The position numbers were made by a program, and so were the translations under genes. Below are positions 7,757-17,437 of a stretch of 39,728 bases of DNA, piece by piece; position 1 is the first letter of the stretch; each line of letters opens with the position of its first letter. This DNA comes from Chitinophaga pinensis (GTDB lineage: Bacteria > Bacteroidota > Bacteroidia > Chitinophagales > Chitinophagaceae): NCBI GenBank assembly GCA_945902975.1, contig CAMDNL010000004.1:1-39728 (forward strand), in the 5' to 3' direction. The notes beneath the pieces are model-generated. The model was not told where the DNA came from. It made no database searches and saw only the letters and a program-made list of their open reading frames with translations.

Positions 7757-8212
7757 ATGAAATTGTACAGCACTTTCTTCCTTGTTTTTTTATCTTTTTT
7801 TGCAGTGGCGCAGTCAGATTCATCTCAAAAACAAATTTATTTAACCCGAATCACAATGGATATCAATGATATTCAAGACCCATTGCTTTTTGCTTCTTCA
7901 ATTGATATTAGTTTAAAACCAACCAAGCTGAAGGAAAAGTATGCGACACATATGCTTTTAGGTAGTATGGAAACAGGAGATGTGAGGACGGTGCAAATGG
8001 ATTTGATTGATAAGAAGATAGATAAATTAGCCATCACAAGTAGTTTAATCAATTTTACTTTTAAGTCCCGCTCTGTGGATGATTTTATTGGGGTATTTAA
8101 TTTTATTTTTGAATTTTCCGATGGCACCAATTTCCCTTATCGTTTAGGCAGAATAGCCATTGGGAATGATATTAAACTAGTTAGTATTTCTCGTACCATT
8201 TATATTCGATAA
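7757..8212 (+). CDS. Secreted protein of unknown function
   Basis: The 151-residue product begins with a clear signal peptide (MKLYSTFFLVFLSFFAVAQ). The mature part is about 130 residues, rich in alternating hydrophobic residues that suggest beta strands, with no cysteine and no recognised motif. It starts 72 bases from the divergently transcribed esterase gene and ends 37 bases before the arginase gene on the same strand. I do not recognise a family; an exported or periplasmic location is inferred from the signal peptide only. Confidence 0.7.
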   Translation: MKLYSTFFLVFLSFFAVAQSDSSQKQIYLTRITMDINDIQDPLLFASSIDISLKPTKLKEKYATHMLLGSMETGDVRTVQMDLIDKKIDKLAITSSLINFTFKSRSVDDFIGVFNFIFEFSDGTNFPYRLGRIAIGNDIKLVSISRTIYIR

Positions 8213-8249
8213 TTTTGAATGACTAAGTATAAATGAAAAATTAAATTTT

Positions 8250-9191
8250 ATGACAATTAAATTAATTAAAAATAGATCTGATATTGGGGCTGGAACAAGA
8301 GGATCTGATTTAGGTATAGATGCCATTGAAATTGCAGCAATCAATCAAAATAATGATTTCTTTCACCGCCATTTATTTGTAGACGTTGAAACACATAACG
8401 AAACCATCTACAATAAAAACAATAATAATTTTGCAAAAAGAATTGAGCATGTAGTAGAGCAATGCCAGAGGGTTTCAGATGTCGTTAGAACAACTATTAG
8501 TACTGGATTTTTCCCAATCGTATTATCTGGCGATCACTCCTCTGCATTAGGAACTATCAGCGGCATCAAAGCAGCAAATCCAGAAAAAAGACTCGGTGTT
8601 ATTTGGATTGATGCGCATGCCGATTTACATTCTCCTTTCACATCTCCCTCCGGAAATATTCATGGGATGCCTTTAGCTGCTGCCCTTCAAGAAGATAACC
8701 TTGATTGTAAAATCAACGAACCAAATGCTGCCACATTGTTACATTGGAATAATTTAAAAAGTGTAGGCACGCCCGATAAAAAATTAAACCCCTCCGATTT
8801 AATTTATTTTGGATTGAGAGATTTTGAATCTGCCGAAGCGCATATCATTGATAAACAGGAAGTATCATGTTATAAGGTAGAAGAATTAAGATTCCGTGGA
8901 CTAGAGGTTTGCGTGAAAGAGGCAGTAGAACAATTACAAGATTGCGATAGCATTTATATTTCCTTTGATGTGGATTCTATGGACTGCGATCATGTTTCTA
9001 CCGGTACTGGTACTCCAGTGCCAATTGGCTTTTTTGCCGAAGAAATTGTAGGCATTTTTGATCAATTGTTTTTATCCAACAAACTTGTTTGTATTGAATT
9101 GACCGAAGTGAATCCTTTACTCGATAATAAGGGGAACCTGATGGCCGAGACTGCTTTTATGGTTTTAGACCATGTTGCAAAAAAGATCTAA
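8250..9191 (+). CDS. rocF: Arginase / ureohydrolase family enzyme
   Basis: The 313-residue protein belongs to the manganese ureohydrolases (arginase, agmatinase, formiminoglutamase). All six di-manganese ligands are visible: H96 (SGDHSSALG), D121-A-H123-A-D125 (WIDAHADLHSP) and D240-V-D242 (SFDVDSMD). The SPSGNIHGMP segment after the metal motif matches the substrate loop of arginases (SGNLHGQP-like) rather than agmatinases, and E286 in ELTEVNP also fits arginase. The likely reaction is L-arginine to ornithine and urea. No ornithine or urease genes are nearby to support this. Formiminoglutamase is the main alternative. Confidence 0.85.
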   Translation: MTIKLIKNRSDIGAGTRGSDLGIDAIEIAAINQNNDFFHRHLFVDVETHNETIYNKNNNNFAKRIEHVVEQCQRVSDVVRTTISTGFFPIVLSGDHSSALGTISGIKAANPEKRLGVIWIDAHADLHSPFTSPSGNIHGMPLAAALQEDNLDCKINEPNAATLLHWNNLKSVGTPDKKLNPSDLIYFGLRDFESAEAHIIDKQEVSCYKVEELRFRGLEVCVKEAVEQLQDCDSIYISFDVDSMDCDHVSTGTGTPVPIGFFAEEIVGIFDQLFLSNKLVCIELTEVNPLLDNKGNLMAETAFMVLDHVAKKI

Positions 9192-9252
9192 TATTTTCAC
9201 TAAACAGTAAACAAAACCCTTGCTTTCATTGTTTTATATATGAATTCAAATA

Positions 9253-11712
9253 ATGAAGTATATGCAATGGTTTAAAATGGTTTTTGCAGGGTTATTGGTC
9301 GTTTTTGGTATCCATCTTGCAAATGCGCAAGGGACAGCTCAAAATACAGGTAAGTTGAGCGGTGTATTGGTGAATCGAAAAACCCAACAAAATGCGGCAG
9401 GACTTTTGGTGTCATTAACGCCAAGTGGTGAAAAAATGATCTCAGACAGCAATGGTGCATTTAGGTTTACTAGTCTTTTGCCTGGGACCTATGCCATTAA
9501 AATTTCTGGCCTTGGTATACAAGATAAGTTACTCACCAACGTGATAGTCACATCGGGTAATGAAAACACTTTCACTATTGAACTTGAACCTGCAATTAAT
9601 GTATTGAATGCAGTGACCGTTTCAAGTAGACGCAATACAGCAAAAGCAACTACTTTAGAGAGTCCATTGAGTATTCAAAGACTAACCGCCGAGGATATCA
9701 AAGCCAACCCAGGAGGTAATTTTGATATTAGTAAAGTGATTCAATCCCTACCAGGTGTAGGCGGTGGCGCAGCAGGCGGTACTTTTAGAAATGATATTAT
9801 TATTAGAGGCGGCGCACCAAGTGAAAACGTTTTTTATCTAGATGGGATTGAAGTACCAATTATCAATCACTTTAGTACGCAAGGAAGTGGTGGTGGTCCT
9901 CAAGGAATATTGAACGTGAGTTTTATTCAGGATGTTAAATTGAGCACTTCTGCATTTGATGCCAGATATGACAATACATTGAGTAGTGTTTTTCAGTTTC
10001 GTCAAAAAAACGGCAACGCCAATAAATTACAAGGTAATTTTAGAATGAGTGGTACAGAAGTGGCTGCCACTTTAGATGGACCTATCTCTAAAAAAACAAC
10101 TTTCTTAGCTTCTGTCAGAAGAAGTTATTTAGAATTATTATTCAAAGCACTGGATCTGCCTATACGTCCCAACTATTGGGATTATCAATTTAAGACCACT
10201 ACAAAAATTGACGATAAAACAACTTTGACCACACTTGGACTTGCTGCGATTGATGAATTTAGATATGCAGTACCTAGGGAAGCGACGCCAGAAAAATTAT
10301 TCGCAATCAATAATAATCCTATGGTGAACCAGTGGAACTACACACTTGGTATTGCTTTGAAAAAATTAATTCAAGATGGGTATTGGAATTTATCTATCAG
10401 CAGAAACACATTAGACAATCAAGCAGATAGATACGAGGACAATGAAAAACCTTCTGACGCAACGCGCACCTATCAAATTAGAAGCAACGAAACAGAAAAT
10501 AAATTAAGATTCGATGTCACAAAAAATAGTAATAATATTAGTTTAAGTTATGGATTAGTGGCACAGTATGTTCAATTTGACAATGCGTTTTATCAATTAT
10601 TCAGACCTGCTTTAAAAGACAGTGCTGGCAAAACAATACAAGACGCAATTACATTTAATACCAACACTGGAGTTAATTTTTTAAGGTATGGCGGGTTTGT
10701 ACAATTAGGTACAAGATTATTGGATGATCGCCTGGCTGTTAGCACAGGGATAAGAGCAGATGCGAATAGCTTTGAGTCAAGTAGTCAAAATCCTTTAGAT
10801 CAATTGAGTCCAAGAATTAGTTTAAGTTATGCATTAAGCAATGCATGGAATTTTAGTGCAAGTTATGGTACCTATTATCGACTGCCAAGTTATACGCAAT
10901 TGGCTTATACCAATAATGGATTCACCAATCCTGGAAAGTACATTCAGTCTAACCACTATGTTGCTGGATTTGAATACCTGCCTTCGAGTACAACTCGTTT
11001 CACCTTTGAAGGATTTTATAAAGGGTATAAAAATTATCCAGTAAGTGTATTAGACGAAATTAGTTTAGCCAACAAAGGGATCGAATTTGGCGCAATCGGC
11101 AACGAACCTATCCAACAAGATGGTACTGGAAGGGCCTATGGTTTTGAGTTTTTTGCACAACAAAAATTGACTGAAAAATTCTTTGGTGTGTTTAGTTATA
11201 CTCTATACTGGAGTGAATTTTCAGGTCTCGATAAAAAATTAAAACCTGCAAGCTGGGATAACAGACATTTAATCAGTACAACTGTAGGCTATAAGCTTCC
11301 AAAGAATTGGGAGCTTGGTGTTAAATTCAGATATCAAGGAGCTGCGCCATATACACCATATAATTTGGAGCAAAGTAGATTGAACTTTTTAACACTGGGA
11401 TCGGGCGTATTTGATTACGACCAAGTAAATACTTTAAGATTAAAAGCATTTCATTCAGGAGACATTCGTTTGGATAAAAAATGGAACTATAAAAAAACCA
11501 CTTTTGATTTTTACATCGATATCCAAAATTTTTATGCGTCTAAAAGTACTGGATCTCCTCAGTATACATTTAAAAGAACAGATGATAATACTCGCTTCGT
11601 AAGTACCAATGGCAAACCTGTGCAAACAAATGGCAGCAATGCAATTCCTTATTTGTTAGAAAATGCCGAAGGCACTTTAATCCCTACCATTGGGTTTATC
11701 ATTGAATTTTAA
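9253..11712 (+). CDS. TonB-dependent outer-membrane receptor with carboxypeptidase-like N-terminal domain
   Basis: The 819-residue protein has a signal peptide ending near NAQG (about residue 26) and a carboxypeptidase regulatory-like beta domain (about 33-110). A TonB plug follows (about 130-245; LPGVGGG, IIIRGGAPSENVFYLDGIE), then a long beta-barrel ending in the aromatic C-terminus IGFIIEF typical of outer-membrane proteins. It has no SusD partner and is shorter than SusC proteins, so it belongs to the stand-alone receptor type that takes up siderophores, cobalamin, metals or peptides. The substrate cannot be read. Start ATG 9253 has another in-frame ATG three codons later. Confidence 0.9.
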   Translation: MKYMQWFKMVFAGLLVVFGIHLANAQGTAQNTGKLSGVLVNRKTQQNAAGLLVSLTPSGEKMISDSNGAFRFTSLLPGTYAIKISGLGIQDKLLTNVIVTSGNENTFTIELEPAINVLNAVTVSSRRNTAKATTLESPLSIQRLTAEDIKANPGGNFDISKVIQSLPGVGGGAAGGTFRNDIIIRGGAPSENVFYLDGIEVPIINHFSTQGSGGGPQGILNVSFIQDVKLSTSAFDARYDNTLSSVFQFRQKNGNANKLQGNFRMSGTEVAATLDGPISKKTTFLASVRRSYLELLFKALDLPIRPNYWDYQFKTTTKIDDKTTLTTLGLAAIDEFRYAVPREATPEKLFAINNNPMVNQWNYTLGIALKKLIQDGYWNLSISRNTLDNQADRYEDNEKPSDATRTYQIRSNETENKLRFDVTKNSNNISLSYGLVAQYVQFDNAFYQLFRPALKDSAGKTIQDAITFNTNTGVNFLRYGGFVQLGTRLLDDRLAVSTGIRADANSFESSSQNPLDQLSPRISLSYALSNAWNFSASYGTYYRLPSYTQLAYTNNGFTNPGKYIQSNHYVAGFEYLPSSTTRFTFEGFYKGYKNYPVSVLDEISLANKGIEFGAIGNEPIQQDGTGRAYGFEFFAQQKLTEKFFGVFSYTLYWSEFSGLDKKLKPASWDNRHLISTTVGYKLPKNWELGVKFRYQGAAPYTPYNLEQSRLNFLTLGSGVFDYDQVNTLRLKAFHSGDIRLDKKWNYKKTTFDFYIDIQNFYASKSTGSPQYTFKRTDDNTRFVSTNGKPVQTNGSNAIPYLLENAEGTLIPTIGFIIEF

Positions 11713-11762
11713 TTTGTTAAACTAACTTCATCTTATTTTTATAAATTTTTATTTAGTCTACT

Positions 11763-12218
11763 ATGAAAAATATAGATGCCATCATGCCTGAATTAGCAAA
11801 TTATATTGCTGATTACAACCAATCCAATAAAGCCATATCGGAGGTTTCCGTTGGTTGGCATATTGAACATAGCTTATTAGTGATTAAGCAAATTACAGCG
11901 ACCGTAGCCCAGTCAGAACCTAAGCTGTATAAAAGTAAATTTAATGTAAAGCGTTTTGTTGTCTTTTTGACAAAGACCATCCCAAGAGGTAAAGCTAAAG
12001 CACCTAAAGTGGTAATTCCTTCTGAAGAAATTACAGTTGATTTATTACAAGAAAGTTTAAAAAATACTTATCAGGCTATTACTTATTTAAAAGATTGCGA
12101 GGCTAACCAATATTTTATGCATCCATTTTTTGGACAGCTTAATAAAAAACAAACAATCAAATTTCTAGCCATTCATACCCAGCATCATTTAAAAATCATT
12201 AGAGATATTTTAAAATAG
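11763..12218 (+). CDS. DinB-like / DUF1569 family protein
   Basis: The 151-residue protein is predicted to be a four-helix bundle of the DinB superfamily, close to DUF1569. Metal-ligand positions can be proposed: H33 (or H36) in SVGWHIEHSLLV, and H138 and H142 in the C-terminal IHTQHHLKIIRDIL helix. Members are putative metal-dependent transferases or hydrolases, sometimes using mycothiol or bacillithiol. The function here is unknown. It lies 50 bases after the TonB-dependent receptor gene on the same strand and converges with a hypothetical gene. Confidence 0.7.
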   Translation: MKNIDAIMPELANYIADYNQSNKAISEVSVGWHIEHSLLVIKQITATVAQSEPKLYKSKFNVKRFVVFLTKTIPRGKAKAPKVVIPSEEITVDLLQESLKNTYQAITYLKDCEANQYFMHPFFGQLNKKQTIKFLAIHTQHHLKIIRDILK

Positions 12219-12225
12219 GGCTGGT

Positions 12226-12933
12226 CTAGTTTTCGTTCAATGTAGCAATACATTTTATAAAGTCCTCTTCCTTCTTTATTTTCAAATTATTTTTTTGAAG
12301 AATATTATAAATCTTTTTTGCATCTGCTTCATAGAGATTTAATAAATCCTCATTTGACTTTGGTGCTTTTTTCAAACTCATTGATTGATCATACAAGAAT
12401 AATCTAGGAAACTGCTCAATGGTTCTTAACATGGTTGCACTACTATATGGTTTTGCTTCTGTTACTTGAATGAAAAAATATTTGAGCAAACTCACTTTAC
12501 CTTTTGAAAGTACTTGATAAATTGTTTTTTGATTTTGTTTTTCAAAAACAGGAAAACCGTATTCAAAAAAAACTATTTTACCATTTTGATTCAACTCCAC
12601 TTGCTTGATGGCTGGTAATACAGCAAGTTCTTTTCCTTCGGGTGTTTTATAAATCACTTCATTGCTTAGTAAATTTATTTTTATAAGTACATTTTCATAG
12701 CGTTGACCAGTTGCCAATACAATATTTGCTGGTAAAAACTCCGGATCAAAATATGGAGATCCATAATTTTCCATATCTACCCCAAGATTCACCATTTTGC
12801 CATTGCCGTCCATTGTAAGAATAACAGATTGACCTATATCTTTCAAACTAAAATTATTTAAAGTTTGAGCTTGACTTAAATGGCCAATTAACAAGAGGCT
12901 ACAAAAAAATAAATCATTCAATAAATGTTTCAT
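12226..12933 (-). CDS. Secreted protein of unknown function
   Basis: The 235-residue product has a signal peptide (MKHLLNDLFFCSLLLIGHLSQAQ). The mature part is mixed beta and alpha, and a charged Lys/Glu/Asn-rich C-terminal third (about 190-230) is probably helical. No catalytic or binding motif is recognised. Sequences like EYGFPVFEKQNQKTIYQVLSKGKVSLLKY resemble uncharacterised exported proteins of Bacteroidota. It converges with the DinB-like gene, seven bases between stop codons, and is divergent from pabB across 128 bases of very AT-rich DNA with no clear promoter. Confidence 0.7.
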   Translation of the reverse strand: MKHLLNDLFFCSLLLIGHLSQAQTLNNFSLKDIGQSVILTMDGNGKMVNLGVDMENYGSPYFDPEFLPANIVLATGQRYENVLIKINLLSNEVIYKTPEGKELAVLPAIKQVELNQNGKIVFFEYGFPVFEKQNQKTIYQVLSKGKVSLLKYFFIQVTEAKPYSSATMLRTIEQFPRLFLYDQSMSLKKAPKSNEDLLNLYEADAKKIYNILQKNNLKIKKEEDFIKCIATLNEN

Positions 12934-13061
12934 GTTAGGGAGTTTTATTTTTTAAATGTAAGATTTATTTAACTTATATTGTTTTTTTAACTTTTAATTA
13001 AAAACATGAACTAAATTTAAAGAAGAAAATTTACCTAGTCAAATACTATAATACCTTATAA

Positions 13062-14066
13062 ATGGACTTTGTTGAACAATTAAATCAATGGGGGCGTGAA
13101 AAAAAGCCCTTTGTTTTTCTCATTGATTTTGAACAAAAAAAACCGCTGGCTTGGCCTGTAGATGATTGTCCTGATTGGTTTCAGTATAAATTTACAAAAG
13201 CTAGTTCGGCAAAAAAGGAGCTTCAGAATGCTACAATAATAGACGAACCATTTTCAGCTATTGTTAATAAGGATGTAAATCTTGTTGAGCATAGTCTTAT
13301 AAAAAAGCATCCTATCACAATTTCCGACTATCAGCATAAGTTCAATCAAGTCATGGACGCATTGCACAAAGGAGATAGTTTTTTGATGAATTTAACCATC
13401 CCCACACCGGTCCAAAATACAGTCCATTTTCAAACTTATTTTGATCATGCAAAATCTAAATATGTGGTTTGGTTAAAAAATGATTTCATTGCTTTCTCTC
13501 CCGAAACATTCATACAAATAGAATCGGGTATGATTTCAACTTTTCCAATGAAAGGCACCATTGATGCAAGTTTACCCAATGCAAAAGAATTACTACTCAA
13601 TGACTCCAAAGAATTAGCCGAGCATGCTACGATTGTAGATTTATTAAGGAATGATTTAAGTAGGGTAGCTTCCAAAGTGCGGGTCACTAATTTTAGGTAC
13701 TACGAAGAAATTCCTACGCAAAACGGCAAGATTGGTCAAGTGAGTTCAGCAATACAAGGCGAATTGCCACCTGATTATGCATCTAGGATTGGCAGTATTT
13801 TATATGACTTATTGCCAGCAGGATCGGTATCCGGCGCACCTAAAAAGAAAACAGCCGAATTGATTGCATCCATTGAGGGAACAGACCGCGGCTATTATAC
13901 GGGCATTGCTGGCTATTTTGATGGCGTGAACCTAGATAGTTGTGTGCTGATTCGTTACCTTGGTGCCGACCAAGTATACCATAGTGGTGGCGGTATTACT
14001 TTTCAAAGTGATATGGCATCTGAATACCAAGAAATGATTAATAAAGTATATGTCCCAGTTTTTTGA
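13062..14066 (+). CDS. pabB: Aminodeoxychorismate synthase component I
   Basis: PabB converts chorismate to 4-amino-4-deoxychorismate in folate synthesis. The 334-residue protein contains the chorismate-binding domain: SFLMNLTIP near 106-114, FPMKGT (161-166), IVDLLRNDLSRV (191-202), GSVSGAPKKKT (254-264) and GYYTGIAGYFDG. K164 in PMKGT is the residue that separates PabB from anthranilate synthase TrpE, which has alanine there. This supports the PABA role directly. It is shorter than E. coli PabB because the N-terminal region is reduced, as in many Bacteroidota. It overlaps pabC by 17 bases. The glutamine amidotransferase subunit PabA is not in the window. Confidence 0.9.
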   Translation: MDFVEQLNQWGREKKPFVFLIDFEQKKPLAWPVDDCPDWFQYKFTKASSAKKELQNATIIDEPFSAIVNKDVNLVEHSLIKKHPITISDYQHKFNQVMDALHKGDSFLMNLTIPTPVQNTVHFQTYFDHAKSKYVVWLKNDFIAFSPETFIQIESGMISTFPMKGTIDASLPNAKELLLNDSKELAEHATIVDLLRNDLSRVASKVRVTNFRYYEEIPTQNGKIGQVSSAIQGELPPDYASRIGSILYDLLPAGSVSGAPKKKTAELIASIEGTDRGYYTGIAGYFDGVNLDSCVLIRYLGADQVYHSGGGITFQSDMASEYQEMINKVYVPVF

Positions 14067-14646
14067 GAGCATACGCATTAATGATGGCATTGCTGAAAAC
14101 TTAAACTTTCATCAGGCTAGGATCCATAAAACCTTAAGTTCCTTTGATGCATCCCATAACAGCATTGAATTAACGACGATTGTGCAGGAATTAGTTTTAC
14201 CTAAGCTTGGTTTATTTAAACTCAGAATTTCCTATGATCTTAATAGCAACTATGAAGCCAAATGCAATCCTTATCAATATAGGCAAATTAATGATTTTGC
14301 CTTAGTGGATATAAAAGGCCATCGTTACGATTATAAATATGCAAATAGAGATTGGATCAATGAAGCCTTAGCGCAATCTGGTAAAGACGAAATGATGATG
14401 CATGATGCTGGATTCATTAAGGACTGCTCTTATACCAATATTGTATTTTACGATGGGGCAAATTGGTACACGCCTCATTCGCCATTATTAGAAGGTACGC
14501 AACGCGCAAAATTAATTCAGGAGGGTATTATCATTACTAAAGCATTGCATGTAGATGAACTCCCAAATTTTCAAAAATTTAAATGCATCAATGCGATGAT
14601 TCATTGGGATGCTGCAGTAGAATATAAAATTGATTTGATAAGTTAA
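14050..14646 (+). CDS. pabC: Aminotransferase class IV, putative aminodeoxychorismate lyase
   Basis: PabC releases pyruvate from aminodeoxychorismate to give p-aminobenzoate, using PLP. The 198-residue protein is a short class IV aminotransferase. The PLP lysine is probably K96 (YDYKYANRDW), and the SYTNIVFYDGANWYTP and LLEGTQR segments match the family C-terminal half. It is shorter than E. coli PabC (about 270 residues), with a reduced N-terminal domain, but this length is common for Bacteroidota homologues next to pabB. The start ATG lies inside the end of pabB, in a different frame, with a 17-base overlap. This implies translational coupling and supports the function. Confidence 0.87.
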   Translation: MSQFFESIRINDGIAENLNFHQARIHKTLSSFDASHNSIELTTIVQELVLPKLGLFKLRISYDLNSNYEAKCNPYQYRQINDFALVDIKGHRYDYKYANRDWINEALAQSGKDEMMMHDAGFIKDCSYTNIVFYDGANWYTPHSPLLEGTQRAKLIQEGIIITKALHVDELPNFQKFKCINAMIHWDAAVEYKIDLIS

Positions 14647-14688
14647 TTGCGCTCTATCTATAATCTAGTTATTCACTGGAATTTTAAT

Positions 14689-16089
14689 TTAGAATATGCT
14701 TCCCTTAGCCCAATTCAATGCTATAAGTGTTTTTAAGAACTTCGTTTTGAGTTCATATCCTTTTAACACAACTTCTATATATCTTATTTCTCTATTGTTC
14801 ACTAAAAAGAGACTACTCTCGCCAATTTCAAATCTTTCTAATTCAACATCTAACAATCTTTTTGTATTATCAATACTCTTTAAATTGATTTTATACTGAT
14901 TCCTAAATGCATTTAAAGCTGCGTAATAGGTTTTAATTTTATTTTCTATTTCAAGCCTTGTTTGTCCAATTTCTAAATCTTGCTGTTCAATTTTAATTTT
15001 AGCTTGTTTTAAGTCACCTCTTGCTTGTCTTAAAAACAATGGCATACCAAATTGCAAGCCAGCTTTATAATTATTATTGTATAAAGCTGTATTCAATGGG
15101 TTTGTAAATTCATAGCCCTTATTTAAGAAATTATAATTGACCCTAAGAGTAGGCAATAAATTTTGTGTTTTATATAGCTTATCAATTTGAAGTATATCCG
15201 ACTTGAAAGCCAACATTTTAAGTTTTGGATGTATTTGATTGGCTTCTTCAATCACAGTTACTAAAGCTGGTACAGTAAATGCGTCTATATCTGCCTTCAT
15301 CCAACTGCTATCTGGTTGAATACTTTCGGTTAGCTCATATGGCAATTCATTTTGATCCCATAAAAAATTACTTAGTTTACTTTGTTCTTCAATCAAGTCT
15401 GCCCAAGCCTGTGTCTGTAGGTTGAGTATATTCTGATATTGCACCACTCCCTCTACGGTATCAATTGCGGCTCGGTCTCCTGCTTGATAGGATTGCTTTA
15501 TAAATTCAAGTCTATCTTTTGTTTTATCTAAAACCTCAGTAAATAATTTTTGTTTTTGATAAGCATAAGTCCAAGACCAAAATGAACTTGCGCCGTCTAA
15601 ATACAAGTCATTCACAACTAATTGCCTTTCCGCTTGGGTTAAATTCACCAAAATTTTACTTTGAGCCAAGTCAGTTCTTCTTTTGTCAATGATTAAGTCT
15701 TTCAATAGCGGAATAGAAATTCCTACATAACTACTTTTACCAAATGTATTTTCGGCACTTAGTTTATCACCATAATTATTTTCTAATCCACCTTTGATTT
15801 CAATCCCATACCAGGTTGGGATTTTCAATTCAGGATTAGAATAAAAAAAATAGTTTTTACCATCAAAAGTTTTCTGATCATTCGCAATATAAAAAGCAGG
15901 ATCAAAAGCGCCCCTTGTACTTAATAGACTTGCTTTTGAAAGATCAATTTTAAGCCCTGCCTGCTTGGCAATGGGATGGAATTGATTAATTAATTCAAAT
16001 GTATTGCTAATACTCAATGTATTTTGGCTAAACGATACACTGGATATAAATAAAAGGATTTGAAATAAGAACAGTTTACTTCTTTTCAT
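14689..16089 (-). CDS. TolC family outer-membrane efflux protein
   Basis: The 466-residue protein has a signal peptide (about 1-21, ending SFSQ) and the repeated long-helix architecture of outer-membrane efflux proteins. Examples are the helices around RTDLAQSKILVNLTQAERQL and QARGDLKQAKIKIEQQDLEIG. It would form the trimeric outer-membrane duct of the tripartite exporter encoded by the upstream genes. Its start overlaps the end of the HlyD-type gene by 14 bases, so the two are translationally linked. It is the last gene of a leftward three-gene operon and converges with pabC across 42 bases without a convincing hairpin terminator. Confidence 0.88.
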   Translation of the reverse strand: MKRSKLFLFQILLFISSVSFSQNTLSISNTFELINQFHPIAKQAGLKIDLSKASLLSTRGAFDPAFYIANDQKTFDGKNYFFYSNPELKIPTWYGIEIKGGLENNYGDKLSAENTFGKSSYVGISIPLLKDLIIDKRRTDLAQSKILVNLTQAERQLVVNDLYLDGASSFWSWTYAYQKQKLFTEVLDKTKDRLEFIKQSYQAGDRAAIDTVEGVVQYQNILNLQTQAWADLIEEQSKLSNFLWDQNELPYELTESIQPDSSWMKADIDAFTVPALVTVIEEANQIHPKLKMLAFKSDILQIDKLYKTQNLLPTLRVNYNFLNKGYEFTNPLNTALYNNNYKAGLQFGMPLFLRQARGDLKQAKIKIEQQDLEIGQTRLEIENKIKTYYAALNAFRNQYKINLKSIDNTKRLLDVELERFEIGESSLFLVNNREIRYIEVVLKGYELKTKFLKTLIALNWAKGSIF

Positions 16090-17431
16090 TTGTTTTTATG
16101 TCTTTTCCTTTTATTTCAATGGTATAAAAATCAGGAGGGAATCCATTTAATTGACGCCATAATTCATACCAAATTGGCACATCATTAAGTAGTGCGAATC
16201 CTTGAGCGCCAGTTCCAATTTTTAAATTGGATGGCCAATTTTTTTCTGTCATATCTGGAATGATCAATACTCTAAATTGACCATTTTCGTTTCTATTGGT
16301 TTCTATCGCGCTAATTTTTCCTGCAAAAGTACCATAGCTTGAGTTGGGCCATCCAGAGAATACAATAGCCGGGTAACCATCAAATTGTAAACGTACATCC
16401 TGTCCTTTATTGATAAGCGCCAAGTCCATTGGCTTTACAAATAATTCTACGGCATATTTGAAACTATTAGGTACAATCTCTACAATCATCTCTCCTTCTT
16501 TCACAATTTCATTGATACCTGCCTTCTTTGCCTTAATGATTTGTCCAGTTTGTGGAGCAAGTAACCATTTTTGACTACCACGAATACGGTAGTTGCTTAA
16601 TTCATTTTCATTTTTTGCCACTTCAGCAATCACAGTACTCTTTTCTGTATTGGAGTTGGCAATATCTCCCTTCAACTTAAATAGTTTATCATTCACTTCT
16701 TGTTTAAGGGAATTTAAATCGATTCTTGCAATTAAAACATCTTGTTTTGTATTTAAGAATTTTTGTTGCTTTTCTTGAAATCCTGCTTTCGCCTTATTAA
16801 AACTTTGCGTTCTTCTTTCATAATCCACCAATGAAATAATACCATCGTTCAACATTTTTCCTGCACGATTGTATTGATTCGTACCCACTTCTAAATCAAT
16901 TTTAGCCGCAGATAATTCTGCGCTATCAATTAATATCTTTCTTTCTAATTGTTGTATTTTATTTTTAATGGCAGCTTCCTGTAGTTTAAAGCCAGCTTCA
17001 ATGGCAACGAGCTGACCGTTGATATTGGTAATTTTACTATCATAGAAGTCTACCTTTTGTTTTTTAGCAGTTAATTGATCATTTGTTCTTTCAATTAATC
17101 TTGGATCCAAATAATCATCCTTGGTATCTGCTAATTCAACAATGGTATCTCCTTTTTGAACAAAATCACCTTCTTTCACCCACCATTTAATGATCTTACC
17201 AGGTATGATACTATTAATTTGTTGAGGTCTTTGTTCTTGAAACTGCGTTGTTACAATACCTGAGGTATTGATATTCTGAGTCCAGGGCACAAACAAAATA
17301 AATACGAGTACAAAAAATAATCCCCAGAAAATATTTTTAATTCTGCTCTCAATATCTACACTATAAATTGAATTATATGCAGAATATTTTTTACCAGTTT
17401 CTTCGTCTATAGTATCAATTTCTTTTTTCAT
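16076..17431 (-). CDS. HlyD-family membrane fusion (periplasmic adaptor) protein
   Basis: The 451-residue adaptor has one N-terminal membrane helix (about 33-50, IFWGLFFVLVFILFVPW). A first half-lipoyl segment follows (IPGKIIKWWVKEGDFVQKGD, about 73-92), then a long coiled-coil hairpin (about 105-265), a second half-lipoyl segment (LLAPQTGQIIKAKKAG) and a beta-barrel region. This is the layout of adaptors working with type I secretion or peptide-exporting ABC transporters. It would connect the inner-membrane ABC protein to the TolC-like duct. It starts six bases after the ABC gene stop. The cargo is unknown: no RTX protein, bacteriocin precursor or C39 peptidase is nearby. Confidence 0.9.
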   Translation of the reverse strand: MKKEIDTIDEETGKKYSAYNSIYSVDIESRIKNIFWGLFFVLVFILFVPWTQNINTSGIVTTQFQEQRPQQINSIIPGKIIKWWVKEGDFVQKGDTIVELADTKDDYLDPRLIERTNDQLTAKKQKVDFYDSKITNINGQLVAIEAGFKLQEAAIKNKIQQLERKILIDSAELSAAKIDLEVGTNQYNRAGKMLNDGIISLVDYERRTQSFNKAKAGFQEKQQKFLNTKQDVLIARIDLNSLKQEVNDKLFKLKGDIANSNTEKSTVIAEVAKNENELSNYRIRGSQKWLLAPQTGQIIKAKKAGINEIVKEGEMIVEIVPNSFKYAVELFVKPMDLALINKGQDVRLQFDGYPAIVFSGWPNSSYGTFAGKISAIETNRNENGQFRVLIIPDMTEKNWPSNLKIGTGAQGFALLNDVPIWYELWRQLNGFPPDFYTIEIKGKDIKTNEKK

Positions 17432-17437
17432 GCAATT

